From a virus, in the IMG/VR virus record IMGVR_UViG_3300046171_000255, positions 1 to 28,967 of that record: a stretch of 28,967 nt of DNA. One strand, written 5' to 3'. The notes below the pieces were generated by a model. The model saw only the letters and a list, made by a program, of their open reading frames with translations, made no database searches and had not been told where the DNA came from. Position numbers and translations under genes: made by a program. Position 1 is the first letter of the stretch; every line of letters starts with the position of its first letter. Positions 8,438 through 15,764 of the stretch are shown piece after piece.

Positions 8438-8656
8438 TCAAGTATCATCTTGTTTGTAAAGATCTTCTAGTCTTTCTTTTGTAAGATCAATATACATGAT
8501 CTCTTCACCATCGGCGGGTGCTTCAGGATGCTTTGGTTTAGGAGGATTCCTCATCTCTATATTGATAGATTGAATGTTACTCCACATCATAGCGAAGGCA
8601 GCACCACCAATAGCAGCAAAGCATACAAAGTAAAGAAAGACTTCAAAGTTATTCAT
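8438..8656 (-). CDS. Small single-span membrane protein (72 residues)
   Basis: A 72-residue protein with an N-terminal transmembrane segment (FLYFVCFAAIGGAAFAMMW, residues 7-25) and a charged tail containing a proline-rich stretch NPPKPKHPEAPADG and an acidic end. I start at MNNFEVF (8656), which overlaps the preceding gene by eight bases; a longer frame from 8701 overlaps by 53 bases and adds a non-matching basic segment. I do not recognise the family, but the shape suits a small inner or thylakoid membrane protein. It is the last gene before the terminator. Confidence 0.7.
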   Translation of the reverse strand: MNNFEVFLYFVCFAAIGGAAFAMMWSNIQSINIEMRNPPKPKHPEAPADGEEIMYIDLTKERLEDLYKQDDT

Positions 8657-8870
8657 GATCACTAAAGTGTTTTTGGATAACTTCAATACGCTCTTCTTCA
8701 TGAGCGATGATATCTACCTGCTCCTGAATAGCAGCAAGCACATCAGGGTGCTCACCAATACCAACAGGATTGTGTAGGTATACTTCTACGTTTGCTTTTG
8801 CTTTGGCAATATTACCTTGAGCATCAGCAAGTAGAGCATCCAACATTTTAACGCGAAGACTGCAAGACAT
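8649..8870 (-). CDS. Small alpha-helical protein (73 residues)
   Basis: A 73-residue protein that is almost entirely helical in character, with Ala/Lys-rich DALLADAQGNIAKAKANVEV and a Glu-rich C-terminal AHEEERIEVIQKHF segment that could form a coiled coil. No enzyme motif is visible. It starts six bases after the stop of the upstream gene and overlaps the next by eight bases, so it is co-translated with its neighbours. Function unknown. Confidence 0.65.
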   Translation of the reverse strand: MSCSLRVKMLDALLADAQGNIAKAKANVEVYLHNPVGIGEHPDVLAAIQEQVDIIAHEEERIEVIQKHFSDHE

Positions 8871-8876
8871 AATAAT

Positions 8877-9125
8877 TTAAGAGTTAGTTTGTAGTGATGT
8901 CATTGTATCATGAAGTTCTCCAATGTCACGGAGACCTTCAACGCTGAACCATGGAGCATTAGCCCAACTGAATCCTTCACCCATCGTGCTATCGGGTGCT
9001 GTTATATACCAATGACATGCTGTGTCTGGTACATCAACCGCACACTTAGACCAATCATCACTCCACTGTGGGACTTGTACCCACATGAGAGCAGCAAACA
9101 TAATACTGAATATTGATTTGATCAT
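8877..9125 (-). CDS. Small exported protein with signal peptide (82 residues)
   Basis: An 82-residue protein. The N-terminus MIKSIFSIMFAALMWVQVPQ has a short basic start and a hydrophobic core, typical of a signal peptide or anchor. The rest is Trp-rich (WSDDW, CHWYITAP, WANAPWF) with two cysteines (in SKCAVDV and TACHW) that could form a disulfide outside the cytoplasm. I do not recognise the family. It sits 28 bases after doxX in the psbD-doxX message, so a periplasmic or lumenal role during infection is plausible but unproven. Confidence 0.65.
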   Translation of the reverse strand: MIKSIFSIMFAALMWVQVPQWSDDWSKCAVDVPDTACHWYITAPDSTMGEGFSWANAPWFSVEGLRDIGELHDTMTSLQTNS

Positions 9126-9153
9126 GTCTTATTAAAGGTTATAGATCTAAGTT

Positions 9154-9564
9154 TTAATTAGAAGAATCGTTATTAAAGAGTCTCAGTTTTATGAGATGGT
9201 CTATTGAGAAGTTACCCGGACCACTGAGAACGATACATGCTGCACCTCCCCAATAAAGAACTAAAAGTTCTAACAAGTAGATGTTAAATCCTGATGTAAA
9301 CAGGGCATGATAAATTGCGAATGATATTGTACCTAGGATTGCCAAGGCACCCAGACGAGTGCCGAGTCCACAGATAACCATCCAACTCCCCACAACCTCA
9401 GCAAATGCTGCGAAGTATGAGGAGAAGATTGGAAATGGAAGATGCAATGGTCGTACAAATGCATCCGCAAAGTTTTCAATGTTCTCTAGTTTCTCATATC
9501 CATGATGGATAAGCATGGTGCCTAACGCTATACGAAGTAATAAGAATCCTAGAGATTGAATCAC
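9154..9564 (-). CDS. DoxX family membrane protein (GTG start)
   Basis: A 136-residue protein with four hydrophobic segments (about residues 5-20, 47-65, 70-90 and 95-115) and the DoxX pattern [19 protein letters not shown] followed by an [22 protein letters not shown] loop and helix. DoxX-like proteins are small quinone-associated membrane proteins of uncertain function. It appears to start at GTG (9564) in a GTGA overlap with the psbD stop codon, so its translation is probably coupled to D2. The constant pairing with psbD suggests a role in the photosynthetic membrane. The family is well supported; the exact job is not known. Confidence 0.88.
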   Translation of the reverse strand: MIQSLGFLLLRIALGTMLIHHGYEKLENIENFADAFVRPLHLPFPIFSSYFAAFAEVVGSWMVICGLGTRLGALAILGTISFAIYHALFTSGFNIYLLELLVLYWGGAACIVLSGPGNFSIDHLIKLRLFNNDSSN

Positions 9565-10615
9565 AATGCGTTACCTCTTGGTAGAACTTCTTCTGGGAAT
9601 ACGAATGACTCATGTGGTTGATCAACTGGTGCTAACCATGCACGGAGTCCTTCATTCAATAAGATGTTCTTGGTATAGAACGTCTCGAATTCAGGATCTT
9701 CTGCTGCACGAATCTCTTGACTCACAAAGTCGTAAGCACGAAGATTAAGAGCAAGCCCAATAATCCCAATACTACTAGTCCAGAGCCCCATAACTGGAAC
9801 AAATAACATAAAGAAATGAAGCCAGCGTTTGTTACTGAAAGCGATACCAAAAATTTGAGACCAGAATCTGTTGGCCGTAACCATAGAGTAAGTCTCTTCC
9901 TCTTGGGTTGAGTCAAATGCTTTGAATGTGTTTGCTTGATCTCCATCTTCATACAATGTATTTTCTACTGTAACACCATGGATAGCACTGAGTAGTGCTC
10001 CTCCTAGTATACCAGCAACTCCCATCATATGGAAAGGGTTGAGCGTCCAGTTATGGAAACCCTGTAGGAAGAGTAGAAAGCGGAATATCGCAGACACTCC
10101 AAACGACGGTGCAAAGAACCAACTGGACTGTCCGAGAGGGTAGATGAGAAACACACTGACAAAAACAGCGATAGGCCCAGAGAACGCAATAGCATTGTAC
10201 GGACGGATTCCAATTAACCTAGCCAACTCGAATTGACGAAGCATGAAACCAATGAGGGCAAATGCTCCGTGGAGTGCCACAAAATTCCAGAGTCCCCCAA
10301 GTTGGACCCAGCGGACGAAATCCCCTGAGCCTCAGGACCCCAGAGAAGAAGAAGAGAATGACCCATAGCGTCAGCTGGAGTGCTAACTGCCGCTGTAAGA
10401 AAATTTGCACCCTCAAGATAGGAACTAGCGAGACCGTGGGTATACCAGCTCGTTGCGAAAGTCGTGCCAGTAAGCCAACCGCCAATAGCAAGATAAGCAG
10501 TGGGTAGAAGAAGAAGTCCAGACCAGCCAATAAAAACGAAACGATCCCGCTTAAGCCAGTCGTCGAGTACGTCAAACCATCCCCTCCTTTGTTGTTGTAA
10601 AGTTGATGCTACCAT
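9561..10615 (-). CDS. psbD: Photosystem II D2 protein, interrupted by a one-base deletion
   Basis: D2 of the photosystem II reaction centre. Repairing one lost base gives 351 residues, the normal length. The N-terminal part (to about residue 97) ends at [11 protein letters not shown]; the reading frame then shifts, and D2 sequence resumes with [17 protein letters not shown] and runs to [14 protein letters not shown]. The break is in a run of four G residues (plus-strand C run 10322-10325) where five would restore [16 protein letters not shown]. Conserved features downstream include [15 protein letters not shown], the [19 protein letters not shown] loop and the [14 protein letters not shown] helix. 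The start ATG is preceded by a strong AGGAGG site. As written, only a short truncated protein would be made; a sequencing error is likelier than a real mutation. Confidence 0.93.
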
Positions 10616-10696
10616 TTTTTTATTACCTCCTTAGGGTAGAAAAGATTTTTCTGTAATGGTTTATAACTTATCATATCTTAACACAAAAATAGAAAT

Positions 10697-10730
10697 AAAA
10701 AAAGGGGTCGTAATGACCCCTCCTTTTTTA
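10697..10730 (-). terminator. Rho-independent terminator after psbA
   Basis: The minus strand forms a perfect 6-base stem GGGGTC/GACCCC around ATTAC (10720-10704), followed by a run of seven T residues. It lies 15 bases beyond the psbA stop codon and would separate the psbA and psbD messages. The opposite strand also has a T-rich tail, so it could work in both directions. Confidence 0.9.
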
Positions 10731-10744
10731 TATATGAACCACTA

Positions 10745-11825
10745 TCAACCGACAGAAGGTGCGGTGAGTGCTACAGGTGTAGACTCAGCAGCAGCAAGGT
10801 CGAGTGGGAAGTTGTGTGCATTTCTTTCATGCATAACTTCCATACCAAGACCTGCACGGTTCAATACGTCTGCCCATGTGTTGAGCACACGACCCTGACC
10901 ATCAAGGATGGACTGGTTGAAGTTGAAACCGTTCAGGTTGAATGCCATCGTGGAAACACCAAGTGCGGTGAACCAGATGCCAACAACAGGCCATGCAGCA
11001 AGGAAGAAGTGCAAGGAACGGGAGTTGTTGAATGAAGCGTATTGGAAGATCAAACGACCGAAGTAGCCATGTGCTGCGACGATGTTATAGGTCTCTTCCT
11101 CTTGACCGAACTTGTAACCATAGTTCTGTGACTCTTGCTCAGTTGTCTCACGAACAAGCGAGGAAGTAACGAGACTTCCGTGCATAGCAGAGAACAAAGA
11201 TCCACCGAATACCCCAGCAACGCCGAGCATGTGGAACGGATGCATAAGAATATTGTGCTCTGCCTGGAAGACGAGCATATAGTTAAAAGTACCAGAGATA
11301 CCAAGAGGCATAGCATCGGAGAAAGAACCTTGACCGAAAGGATATACGAGGAAGACAGCAGATGCTGCAGCGACTGGAGCAGAGTATGCTACACAGATCC
11401 AGGGACGCATACCTAAACGGTATGAAAGTTCCCACTCACGTCCCATATATGCATAGATGCCGATAAGGAAGTGAAATACTACGAGTTGGAAAGGACCACC
11501 GTTATACAGCCACTCATCAAGTGATGCGGCTTCCCAGATGGGATAGAAGTGAAGACCAATTGCGTTGGAAGATGGAACAACTGCACCAGAGATGATGTTG
11601 TTACCATACATGAGTGAACCTGCGACGGGTTCACGGATGCCGTCGATGTCCACGGGGGGAGCAGCGACGAAGGCGACGATGAAACAGATGGTTGCTGCCA
11701 ACAGAGTTGGAATCATCAGTACGCCGAACCAACCGACATAGAGGCGGTTATTGGTAGAAGTTACCCACTCGCAGAAAGATTCCCACGGATTGAGATTGAT
11801 TTTGTTGTAGTGTAGCGTTAGCCAT
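10745..11825 (-). CDS. psbA: Photosystem II D1 protein, frameshifted near the start
   Basis: D1 of the photosystem II reaction centre. From the internal methionine of [11 protein letters not shown] the frame is open to the end (VALTAPSVG), with the [12 protein letters not shown] segment carrying manganese-cluster ligands and the C-terminal processing site, and the [20 protein letters not shown] loop. The true start is ATG at 11825 ([10 protein letters not shown]...): the frame from there stops after 25 codons, while [20 protein letters not shown] is present one frame over. Exactly 40 bases separate ATG from the conserved Trp codon where D1 proteins have 39, so there is one extra base between about 11786 and 11800. 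Corrected length is 359 residues, normal for D1. It is transcribed from the dual promoter near 11990 and ended by the terminator at 10697-10730. Confidence 0.94.
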
Positions 11826-11953
11826 TGTACTGAAAAAAAAGTAAGATCATCAGGGAAATGATGGTTTTACTATTCCTGTATCACCCTTAGACACAGGTAT
11901 GAAAGACGTTTTTAGACACCCTATAGGTCTTGGTTTGAGGGGTGTGAAGACTT

Positions 11954-11979
11954 GTTAAGAAATATGTTGGTTTCTTAAC
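11954..11979 (-). promoter_or_regulatory. Stem-loop at the 5' end of the psbA leader
   Basis: A perfect 9-base inverted repeat (GTTAAGAAA and TTTCTTAAC) around an 8-base loop. It lies 10 bases downstream of the promoter boxes, so it should be the very start of a psbA leader of about 155 bases. A 5' hairpin here could protect the message from decay or serve as an operator. There is no U-tract, so I do not call it a terminator. Confidence 0.55.
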
Positions 11980-11988
11980 TAACTGACT

Positions 11989-12022
11989 TATTTATAGTAC
12001 TACGGTTTTCCGATCCTGTCAA
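11989..12022 (-). promoter_or_regulatory. psbA promoter with overlapping early (sigma-70) and late (T4-type) elements
   Basis: The minus strand has a perfect -35 box TTGACA (12022-12017), 17 bases of spacer, and TACTAT as -10 (11999-11994, four of six consensus bases). Overlapping it by three bases is a perfect T4-type late box TATAAATA (11996-11989). The same site could therefore be read by host sigma-70 polymerase early and by the phage late factor later. The first box begins four bases after the stop codon of the upstream small gene. Confidence 0.8.
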
Positions 12023-12025
12023 CCC

Positions 12026-12211
12026 CTAAAACCGATACCCATCCAATTCATCCAAAACATAACTCAGATGTTTCTGAACCAATTCCTGCTCTCCAGGATA
12101 AAGGTGTCTTTTCCGCCCACCAATATCCTCAATAACATCATAATGTGCATTGTTCTTTATCTTCATAATGCGACAACGCAACTCTTCAATACTTACTTGA
12201 TTTCTAGGCAT
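12026..12211 (-). CDS. Small basic protein (61 residues)
   Basis: A 61-residue protein (MPRNQVSIEELRCRIMKIKN... ending LDELDGYRF), mostly helical with a basic centre (GGRKRHLYPG). No domain recognised. I start at the ATG at 12211, two bases past the T-run of a terminator; a longer frame from 12253 would run through that hairpin. GAGGG in the 3' arm of the hairpin lies about 10 bases before the ATG and may be its ribosome site. The psbA promoter starts immediately after its stop. Confidence 0.6.
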   Translation of the reverse strand: MPRNQVSIEELRCRIMKIKNNAHYDVIEDIGGRKRHLYPGEQELVQKHLSYVLDELDGYRF

Positions 12212-12213
12212 AT

Positions 12214-12244
12214 AAAAAAGACCCTCTACAGTATGTAGAGAGTC
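12214..12244 (-). terminator. Rho-independent terminator after the hli small-gene run
   Basis: The minus strand forms an 11-base stem, GACTCTCTACA with TGTAGAGGGTC (one G-U type pair), around a 3-base loop, followed by six T residues. It lies six bases past the stop of the 44-residue gene and should end the early hli message. Confidence 0.88.
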
Positions 12245-12249
12245 TAGCG

Positions 12250-12384
12250 TCAATTTGGTGTTGGTGCATATACTGGTGTCATCAAACCACCACCTGGACC
12301 GTCATTATCGTCATCAACATCAATATCAGATAAGACTGCATTAATAATAAAAAGAATTACCAGACCCGATGCGAATACTAACAT
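12250..12384 (-). CDS. Very small membrane protein (44 residues)
   Basis: A 44-residue reading frame, MLVFASGLVILFIINAVLSD followed by an acidic run DIDVDDDND, a PGGG turn and a proline-rich end PVYAPTPN. One transmembrane segment (residues 2-18) is clear. It begins directly after the stop of the hli gene (TAAATG) with no gap, and ends six bases before a terminator, so it is the last gene of the hli message. Similar small hydrophobic proteins accompany hli genes in cyanophages; function unknown. Confidence 0.65.
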   Translation of the reverse strand: MLVFASGLVILFIINAVLSDIDVDDDNDGPGGGLMTPVYAPTPN

Positions 12385-12492
12385 TTACCATACTCCAGGA
12401 ATGATTTGTCCTGTGACTGCATAACTACCCATTGCGGCAATGACTCCGATCATTGCTGCCCAACCATTAATCCGTTCTGCGTTTTCGTTCAT
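12385..12492 (-). CDS. hli: High-light-inducible protein, short form (35 residues)
   Basis: A 35-residue single-helix chlorophyll-binding protein. The motif ENAERINGWAAMIGVIAAMG carries the conserved Glu, Asn-Gly and Arg pattern that binds chlorophyll in the Hlip/light-harvesting family, and the C-terminal TGQIIPGVW is typical of phage Hlips. Such proteins protect photosystem II or help D1 assembly under light stress. The ATG overlaps the stop of the 49-residue gene by four bases (ATGA), and the next gene begins directly after its stop. Confidence 0.93.
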   Translation of the reverse strand: MNENAERINGWAAMIGVIAAMGSYAVTGQIIPGVW

Positions 12493-12638
12493 TTTTCTAG
12501 TTCCTGTGTTTTGTTGTAAATGATAATTTTGCTTCCATCATGACTAAACATCAGTTCGTCATCATGATCCCAGCAAAGTTCTTCGTATAAGGCATTGAGT
12601 TTCTCCATGTCATCATAGAGAGCATTGGGATCAGGCAT
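12489..12638 (-). CDS. Small acidic protein (49 residues)
   Basis: A 49-residue soluble, acidic protein starting MPDPNALYDDMEKLNALYEE and ending YNKTQELEK. The N-terminal half is likely helical; the centre (DDELMFSHDGSKIIIYN) looks like a beta-hairpin. It has no recognisable motif. The downstream hli gene overlaps its stop by four bases, which supports it being translated. Transcribed from the hli promoter at 13220-13248. Confidence 0.65.
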   Translation of the reverse strand: MPDPNALYDDMEKLNALYEELCWDHDDELMFSHDGSKIIIYNKTQELEK

Positions 12639-12660
12639 AATAATTAGAAATGTTTTCTAT

Positions 12661-12888
12661 CTATTCGCCTTCACTCAATACGAAGTAGAATTTGCTTTGG
12701 TCTACTGGTGCATTCTCATAAGATGAAATGTCACCATATTGTTTGTGATCTTTGTAACCTACCATACGACCCTTCGTATTTTGAAGAGCTGACATGAAGA
12801 CTACGAAAAAGAATACTGCTGGCGCACCGACAAGCAGTGCTCCTCCAATTACATAATAAGTCAGAATTTCAAGTAGAGAGTTTTCCAT
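12661..12888 (-). CDS. Small membrane protein (75 residues)
   Basis: A 75-residue protein with one long hydrophobic segment (residues 8-33, YYVIGGALLVGAPAVFFFVV) and a hydrophilic tail containing NTKGRMVGYKDHKQYGD. The ATG overlaps the stop of the 28-residue peptide by one base (TGATG). Its place between two hli genes suggests the thylakoid membrane, but I do not recognise the family and nothing in the sequence gives a reaction. Confidence 0.7.
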   Translation of the reverse strand: MENSLLEILTYYVIGGALLVGAPAVFFFVVFMSALQNTKGRMVGYKDHKQYGDISSYENAPVDQSKFYFVLSEGE

Positions 12889-12974
12889 CAGTAGGTTTCT
12901 GAAAGTTGTTCCACAGTATAACCGAGCAGACAGAAAAAAGCAACTGTCGTGACGGTGAAAATAACTTCAGTCAT
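12888..12974 (-). CDS. 28-residue membrane peptide
   Basis: A tiny frame, MTEVIFTVTTVAFFCLLGYT followed by VEQLSETY. It is almost all one transmembrane helix with a short polar tail. Both ends couple to neighbours by TGATG: its ATG overlaps the hli stop and its stop overlaps the ATG of the 75-residue gene. That double coupling is the main evidence that it is real, since its length alone would not support a call. It resembles the size class of small photosystem or cytochrome b6f subunits, but I do not see a match to a named one. Confidence 0.55.
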   Translation of the reverse strand: MTEVIFTVTTVAFFCLLGYTVEQLSETY

Positions 12975-13192
12975 CAGAATCCGAAGACACCAAAGAAAAA
13001 TACACTACCGGAAGTAGCATAAGAGATAACAGCAGCAACAAATCCAAGCATAGCAGTGCGTCCATTCAATTTCTCTGCTTTCTCAGCATATGACTCATAT
13101 CCATAACGCTCAGCATCAGTCTGCGAGACATACATCTGAGGTTCTTTAGCGAACAGATTTTGCTGTCCGTGCTCATTCGTTGTTACAGTCAT
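12974..13192 (-). CDS. hli: High-light-inducible protein, long form (72 residues)
   Basis: A 72-residue Hlip. The C-terminal half has the chlorophyll-binding helix AEKLNGRTAMLGFVAAVISY followed by ATSGSVFFFGVFGF; the first 38 residues are a polar extension. It is the first gene of the early message starting near 13213; the leader carries a GGAG ribosome site seven bases before the ATG. It is expected to bind chlorophyll and protect photosystem II while phage D1 is inserted. Confidence 0.94.
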   Translation of the reverse strand: MTVTTNEHGQQNLFAKEPQMYVSQTDAERYGYESYAEKAEKLNGRTAMLGFVAAVISYATSGSVFFFGVFGF

Positions 13193-13219
13193 GTTACACT
13201 CCGTTATAAATCTTTACAT

Positions 13220-13248
13220 ATTATATAGGAAACATAAAGTTTTGTCAA
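13220..13248 (-). promoter_or_regulatory. Near-perfect sigma-70 promoter for the hli operon
   Basis: The minus strand reads TTGACA (13248-13243), 17 bases, TATAAT (13225-13220): both boxes match consensus fully with ideal spacing. The -35 box abuts the last codon of the GT25 gene at the end of the sugar cluster. A start near 13213 gives a leader of about 21 bases with GGAG before the hli ATG. It should be read immediately after infection by host polymerase. Confidence 0.88.
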
Positions 13249-14037
13249 CTACTTTCCTTCAAATCCAGGAGGTAATGTTCCCAAAAACGGATCATACTCA
13301 AAGATTTTACCCCAATCCTGATCTATGGCACTAGTTTTCCAGAAGTTCCAAAGTCCATCATGACTACTTCTATGAAAAACATCCACATGAATATCATGGA
13401 TATCTGAACCCAAATCAATTTTGTATAGAAAGAGTGGAATAGCAAATGTATTACCGGCGTTGTAAATGAGGTCGTCTGCTACTGCCCTAGGTTTCATACC
13501 TTGGTCCAACTTGTATTTTTCTCCACGACAATGAAGGTCAACCAATTTTTGAGCATGACGACGTGTAATCATATAACATGCTGTGGAGAAATCATTTACA
13601 AACCTTCTATGCATTTTCATATAAATCTGTGCTGGATTGATTACAGCAAGTTGTACTACATCATAATCATATGAAACTTTGGCGTTAAACTCTTTCCATG
13701 TGAATGGCCAGTAAGTAATTGTAGAAATATCACAATCATCTTCCATCATCAAGGCGCATGGAGCATCAGTCTCCAAAAACATCTTCATCGCATTAAGATG
13801 TGAAGTAACACAACCAACTTCTCCAGAAGTCATGTTGTCAGGGTATCTTCCCTTCAGTATTTCACTCAGGTCATTATCACCCCTACCATCATAGGCAGAG
13901 ACACGAGTATATTTTTCCAGTTCCCAATACTTGAATTGATCCTCCATGTATTTCCATCTATCAGTTTTATCATCAAGATTGATACAATAGATTGGTGGAA
14001 GACCTTTGACTTTGGGTAGTGCTTTATTTCTGTCCAT
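13249..14037 (-). CDS. GT25 family (LPS-type) glycosyltransferase
   Basis: A 262-residue enzyme of the GT25 group, which includes LPS galactosyltransferases and collagen galactosyltransferase-like proteins. Marks of the family are CINLDDKTDRW (residues 18-28), the SGEVGCVTSHLNAMKMF segment (71-87) and the metal-binding MMEDDCD (98-104). It would transfer a hexose, often galactose, to a growing glycan. It overlaps the upstream methyltransferase by 14 bases and is the last gene of the sugar run. Acceptor and donor are not determined by the sequence. Confidence 0.87.
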   Translation of the reverse strand: MDRNKALPKVKGLPPIYCINLDDKTDRWKYMEDQFKYWELEKYTRVSAYDGRGDNDLSEILKGRYPDNMTSGEVGCVTSHLNAMKMFLETDAPCALMMEDDCDISTITYWPFTWKEFNAKVSYDYDVVQLAVINPAQIYMKMHRRFVNDFSTACYMITRRHAQKLVDLHCRGEKYKLDQGMKPRAVADDLIYNAGNTFAIPLFLYKIDLGSDIHDIHVDVFHRSSHDGLWNFWKTSAIDQDWGKIFEYDPFLGTLPPGFEGK

Positions 14038-14647
14038 TTCTTAAAATAAAAAATCCATTACCATGAGGATGTGGTTCAACCCACTTCTCCTTAATTGACC
14101 CAAGAGAATATGAGAACTTCATAAGTTCCATATCCTGCGATTCAAACATTTTAATCCACCACTCTTCATCTTTTTTGGTAACGTGAGTAACGTCTACCTC
14201 ATACTCTCGGATCCTAAACCTATCATCATCTCCAAGAGGAATTACAAAGAAAAACTGGTCTGATTTCTTTTTAAAATTTTGAAGAACAAAAGGAATGTCT
14301 TCTACTTCAACATGCTCAAGAACATCCTTACAAATGAGCAGATCATAAACCTTATCATTTGGGAGAGAAATATAGTCCCTCACATTAGGATGACAATTAT
14401 CAACAGCATACTCACTAATATCTTCACCCCAAGCATCACATCCAATAATACGCAGAGCATTTACTAGGAAACCTTTAGCACAACCATAATCAACACAAGT
14501 CTGAAATTCAAAGTTATTTTGAATATCAAGTGCTTCAGGAATGGAACGAGTGGGCATCCACTTGTAATCTTCATATCCAGAGATATGTTTTCTTACACCA
14601 TCCTCATAATAGTCTTTAGTAAATTGATGAGTGTCAAGCGAAATCAT
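14024..14647 (-). CDS. Class I SAM-dependent methyltransferase
   Basis: A 207-residue methyltransferase. Motif I is CVDYGCAKGFLVNAL (residues 51-65), followed by the acidic strand end WGEDIS and the motif DLLICKDVLEHVE, the usual signature of small-molecule and sugar O-methyltransferases. It overlaps the radical SAM gene by 14 bases and the GT25 gene by 14, so it is translated with them. It may methylate a sugar on the glycan; the substrate is unproven. Confidence 0.85.
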   Translation of the reverse strand: MISLDTHQFTKDYYEDGVRKHISGYEDYKWMPTRSIPEALDIQNNFEFQTCVDYGCAKGFLVNALRIIGCDAWGEDISEYAVDNCHPNVRDYISLPNDKVYDLLICKDVLEHVEVEDIPFVLQNFKKKSDQFFFVIPLGDDDRFRIREYEVDVTHVTKKDEEWWIKMFESQDMELMKFSYSLGSIKEKWVEPHPHGNGFFILRNGQK

Positions 14648-15758
14648 TATGAATAGTGTCAGTTAAAATGTCGTCAATCAGTTCGTTCTGCATGGCATAC
14701 TTACAGTAATGGCATCCATGATGTCTGCGTGTTGGACCTTGAGTATAGAACTCTTCAATACCATCAATATCGCAGACGGCAAACTGTGACTCGGGAACAT
14801 AGTTGTAGTTGTTCTCAATAGACAGTTCGGCAGATGGACAAGCATAGATGTACCCATCAGTGAATAGGAATGGTTTGACCATATGCATATAGCAGTGGTC
14901 ATTTCTACGTTCACCTTTGAAGTTGAAGTCGGAGAGGAACGCATACTTCAGTTTGCGTCCACGGTCCTCTTCATATGCCACAATGATGTCACGAATGGTA
15001 TCAATGTCTTTCTCAGTTTCCTTTACATCCTTAATGGCGTTGAAGGCAATACGACAAGGAATACCATTATCCTCCACCCAGTCTAACATACGGATGAAGT
15101 TTTCGGTAGTCTGAAATTTCTTAGAAAGCACACGCTTATTCTTTACATCACTCCAATCTCCAATAATGTTGGGATTCTTAGAGGTCTCTAGATTCTCATC
15201 CCAAACATAAGCAGCAGATGGCTTACAATTGGTGCCTTCAAAAACACTCAGATCATAATCATAACCCTCATAGAACCCATACATTCCCAGACGTACCCAG
15301 TCAAATAATTCTACAATATCTTTCTTGATAGGACGATCGGCACCAAAGCGTGCTCCATTAGTACAGATACCAAGACTGAATCCCAAGTCTTTAGCATACT
15401 GGACAATTTCTTTGAAATGTGGGTGGATACTAGGTTCACCACCACCAGTGAACTCAACACCAGTTACACCAATTGCCTTGAAACTCTCAAGTGCCTGGAA
15501 TACTTTTTCCGTAGGCATCTTTTCTGAAATGTCTCTATTCGCAAAGCAACAAAAAGAACAAGTCAGATTACAAGCATTCGTCAGTGAGATGTGTGCCATC
15601 ACTGGCGAAGGTGGTTTGCCTTCCTGAAGGTTCTGTAACTTTGGAAGTTGTTTCAGAAGTTTGGTAAGGTTACTACTATAACTTCTACCATCCTCTTTAT
15701 CTTGTGTTTTTCTAATCGTTCCATCTTCATTGAAGATGCTTTCGCCGCGATAAACCAT
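14634..15758 (-). CDS. Radical SAM protein with C-terminal cysteine cluster
   Basis: A 374-residue radical SAM enzyme. The [4Fe-4S] motif CX3CX2C is at Cys63, Cys67 and Cys70 (ACNLTCSFCC). A GGGEPSIHP segment forms the SAM-binding region. The C-terminal part has further cysteines (YACPSAEL, and GCHYCKY at Cys349/Cys352), as in SPASM-type proteins holding extra iron-sulfur clusters. Such enzymes modify peptides or sugars by radical chemistry. Between a glycosyltransferase and a methyltransferase in a sugar cluster, a role in modifying a sugar is the natural guess, but the substrate cannot be read from the sequence. Confidence 0.88.
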   Translation of the reverse strand: MVYRGESIFNEDGTIRKTQDKEDGRSYSSNLTKLLKQLPKLQNLQEGKPPSPVMAHISLTNACNLTCSFCCFANRDISEKMPTEKVFQALESFKAIGVTGVEFTGGGEPSIHPHFKEIVQYAKDLGFSLGICTNGARFGADRPIKKDIVELFDWVRLGMYGFYEGYDYDLSVFEGTNCKPSAAYVWDENLETSKNPNIIGDWSDVKNKRVLSKKFQTTENFIRMLDWVEDNGIPCRIAFNAIKDVKETEKDIDTIRDIIVAYEEDRGRKLKYAFLSDFNFKGERRNDHCYMHMVKPFLFTDGYIYACPSAELSIENNYNYVPESQFAVCDIDGIEEFYTQGPTRRHHGCHYCKYAMQNELIDDILTDTIHNDFA

Positions 15759-15764
15759 AGTTCT

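Noticed and set aside
10214-10340. Programmed ribosomal frameshift in psbD at the G run
   Set aside because: There is no known slippery heptamer or stimulatory structure evident, D2 genes are not known to use one, and unrelated genes show the same kind of lesion.
10616-10696. Promoter for psbD in the psbA-psbD gap
   Set aside because: The sequence TTATAAAC resembles a late box but matches poorly and no clear -35 is seen; evidence is too weak to list.
12026-12253. Longer start for the 61-residue protein at 12253
   Set aside because: It would translate through the terminator hairpin; the ATG at 12211 avoids this.
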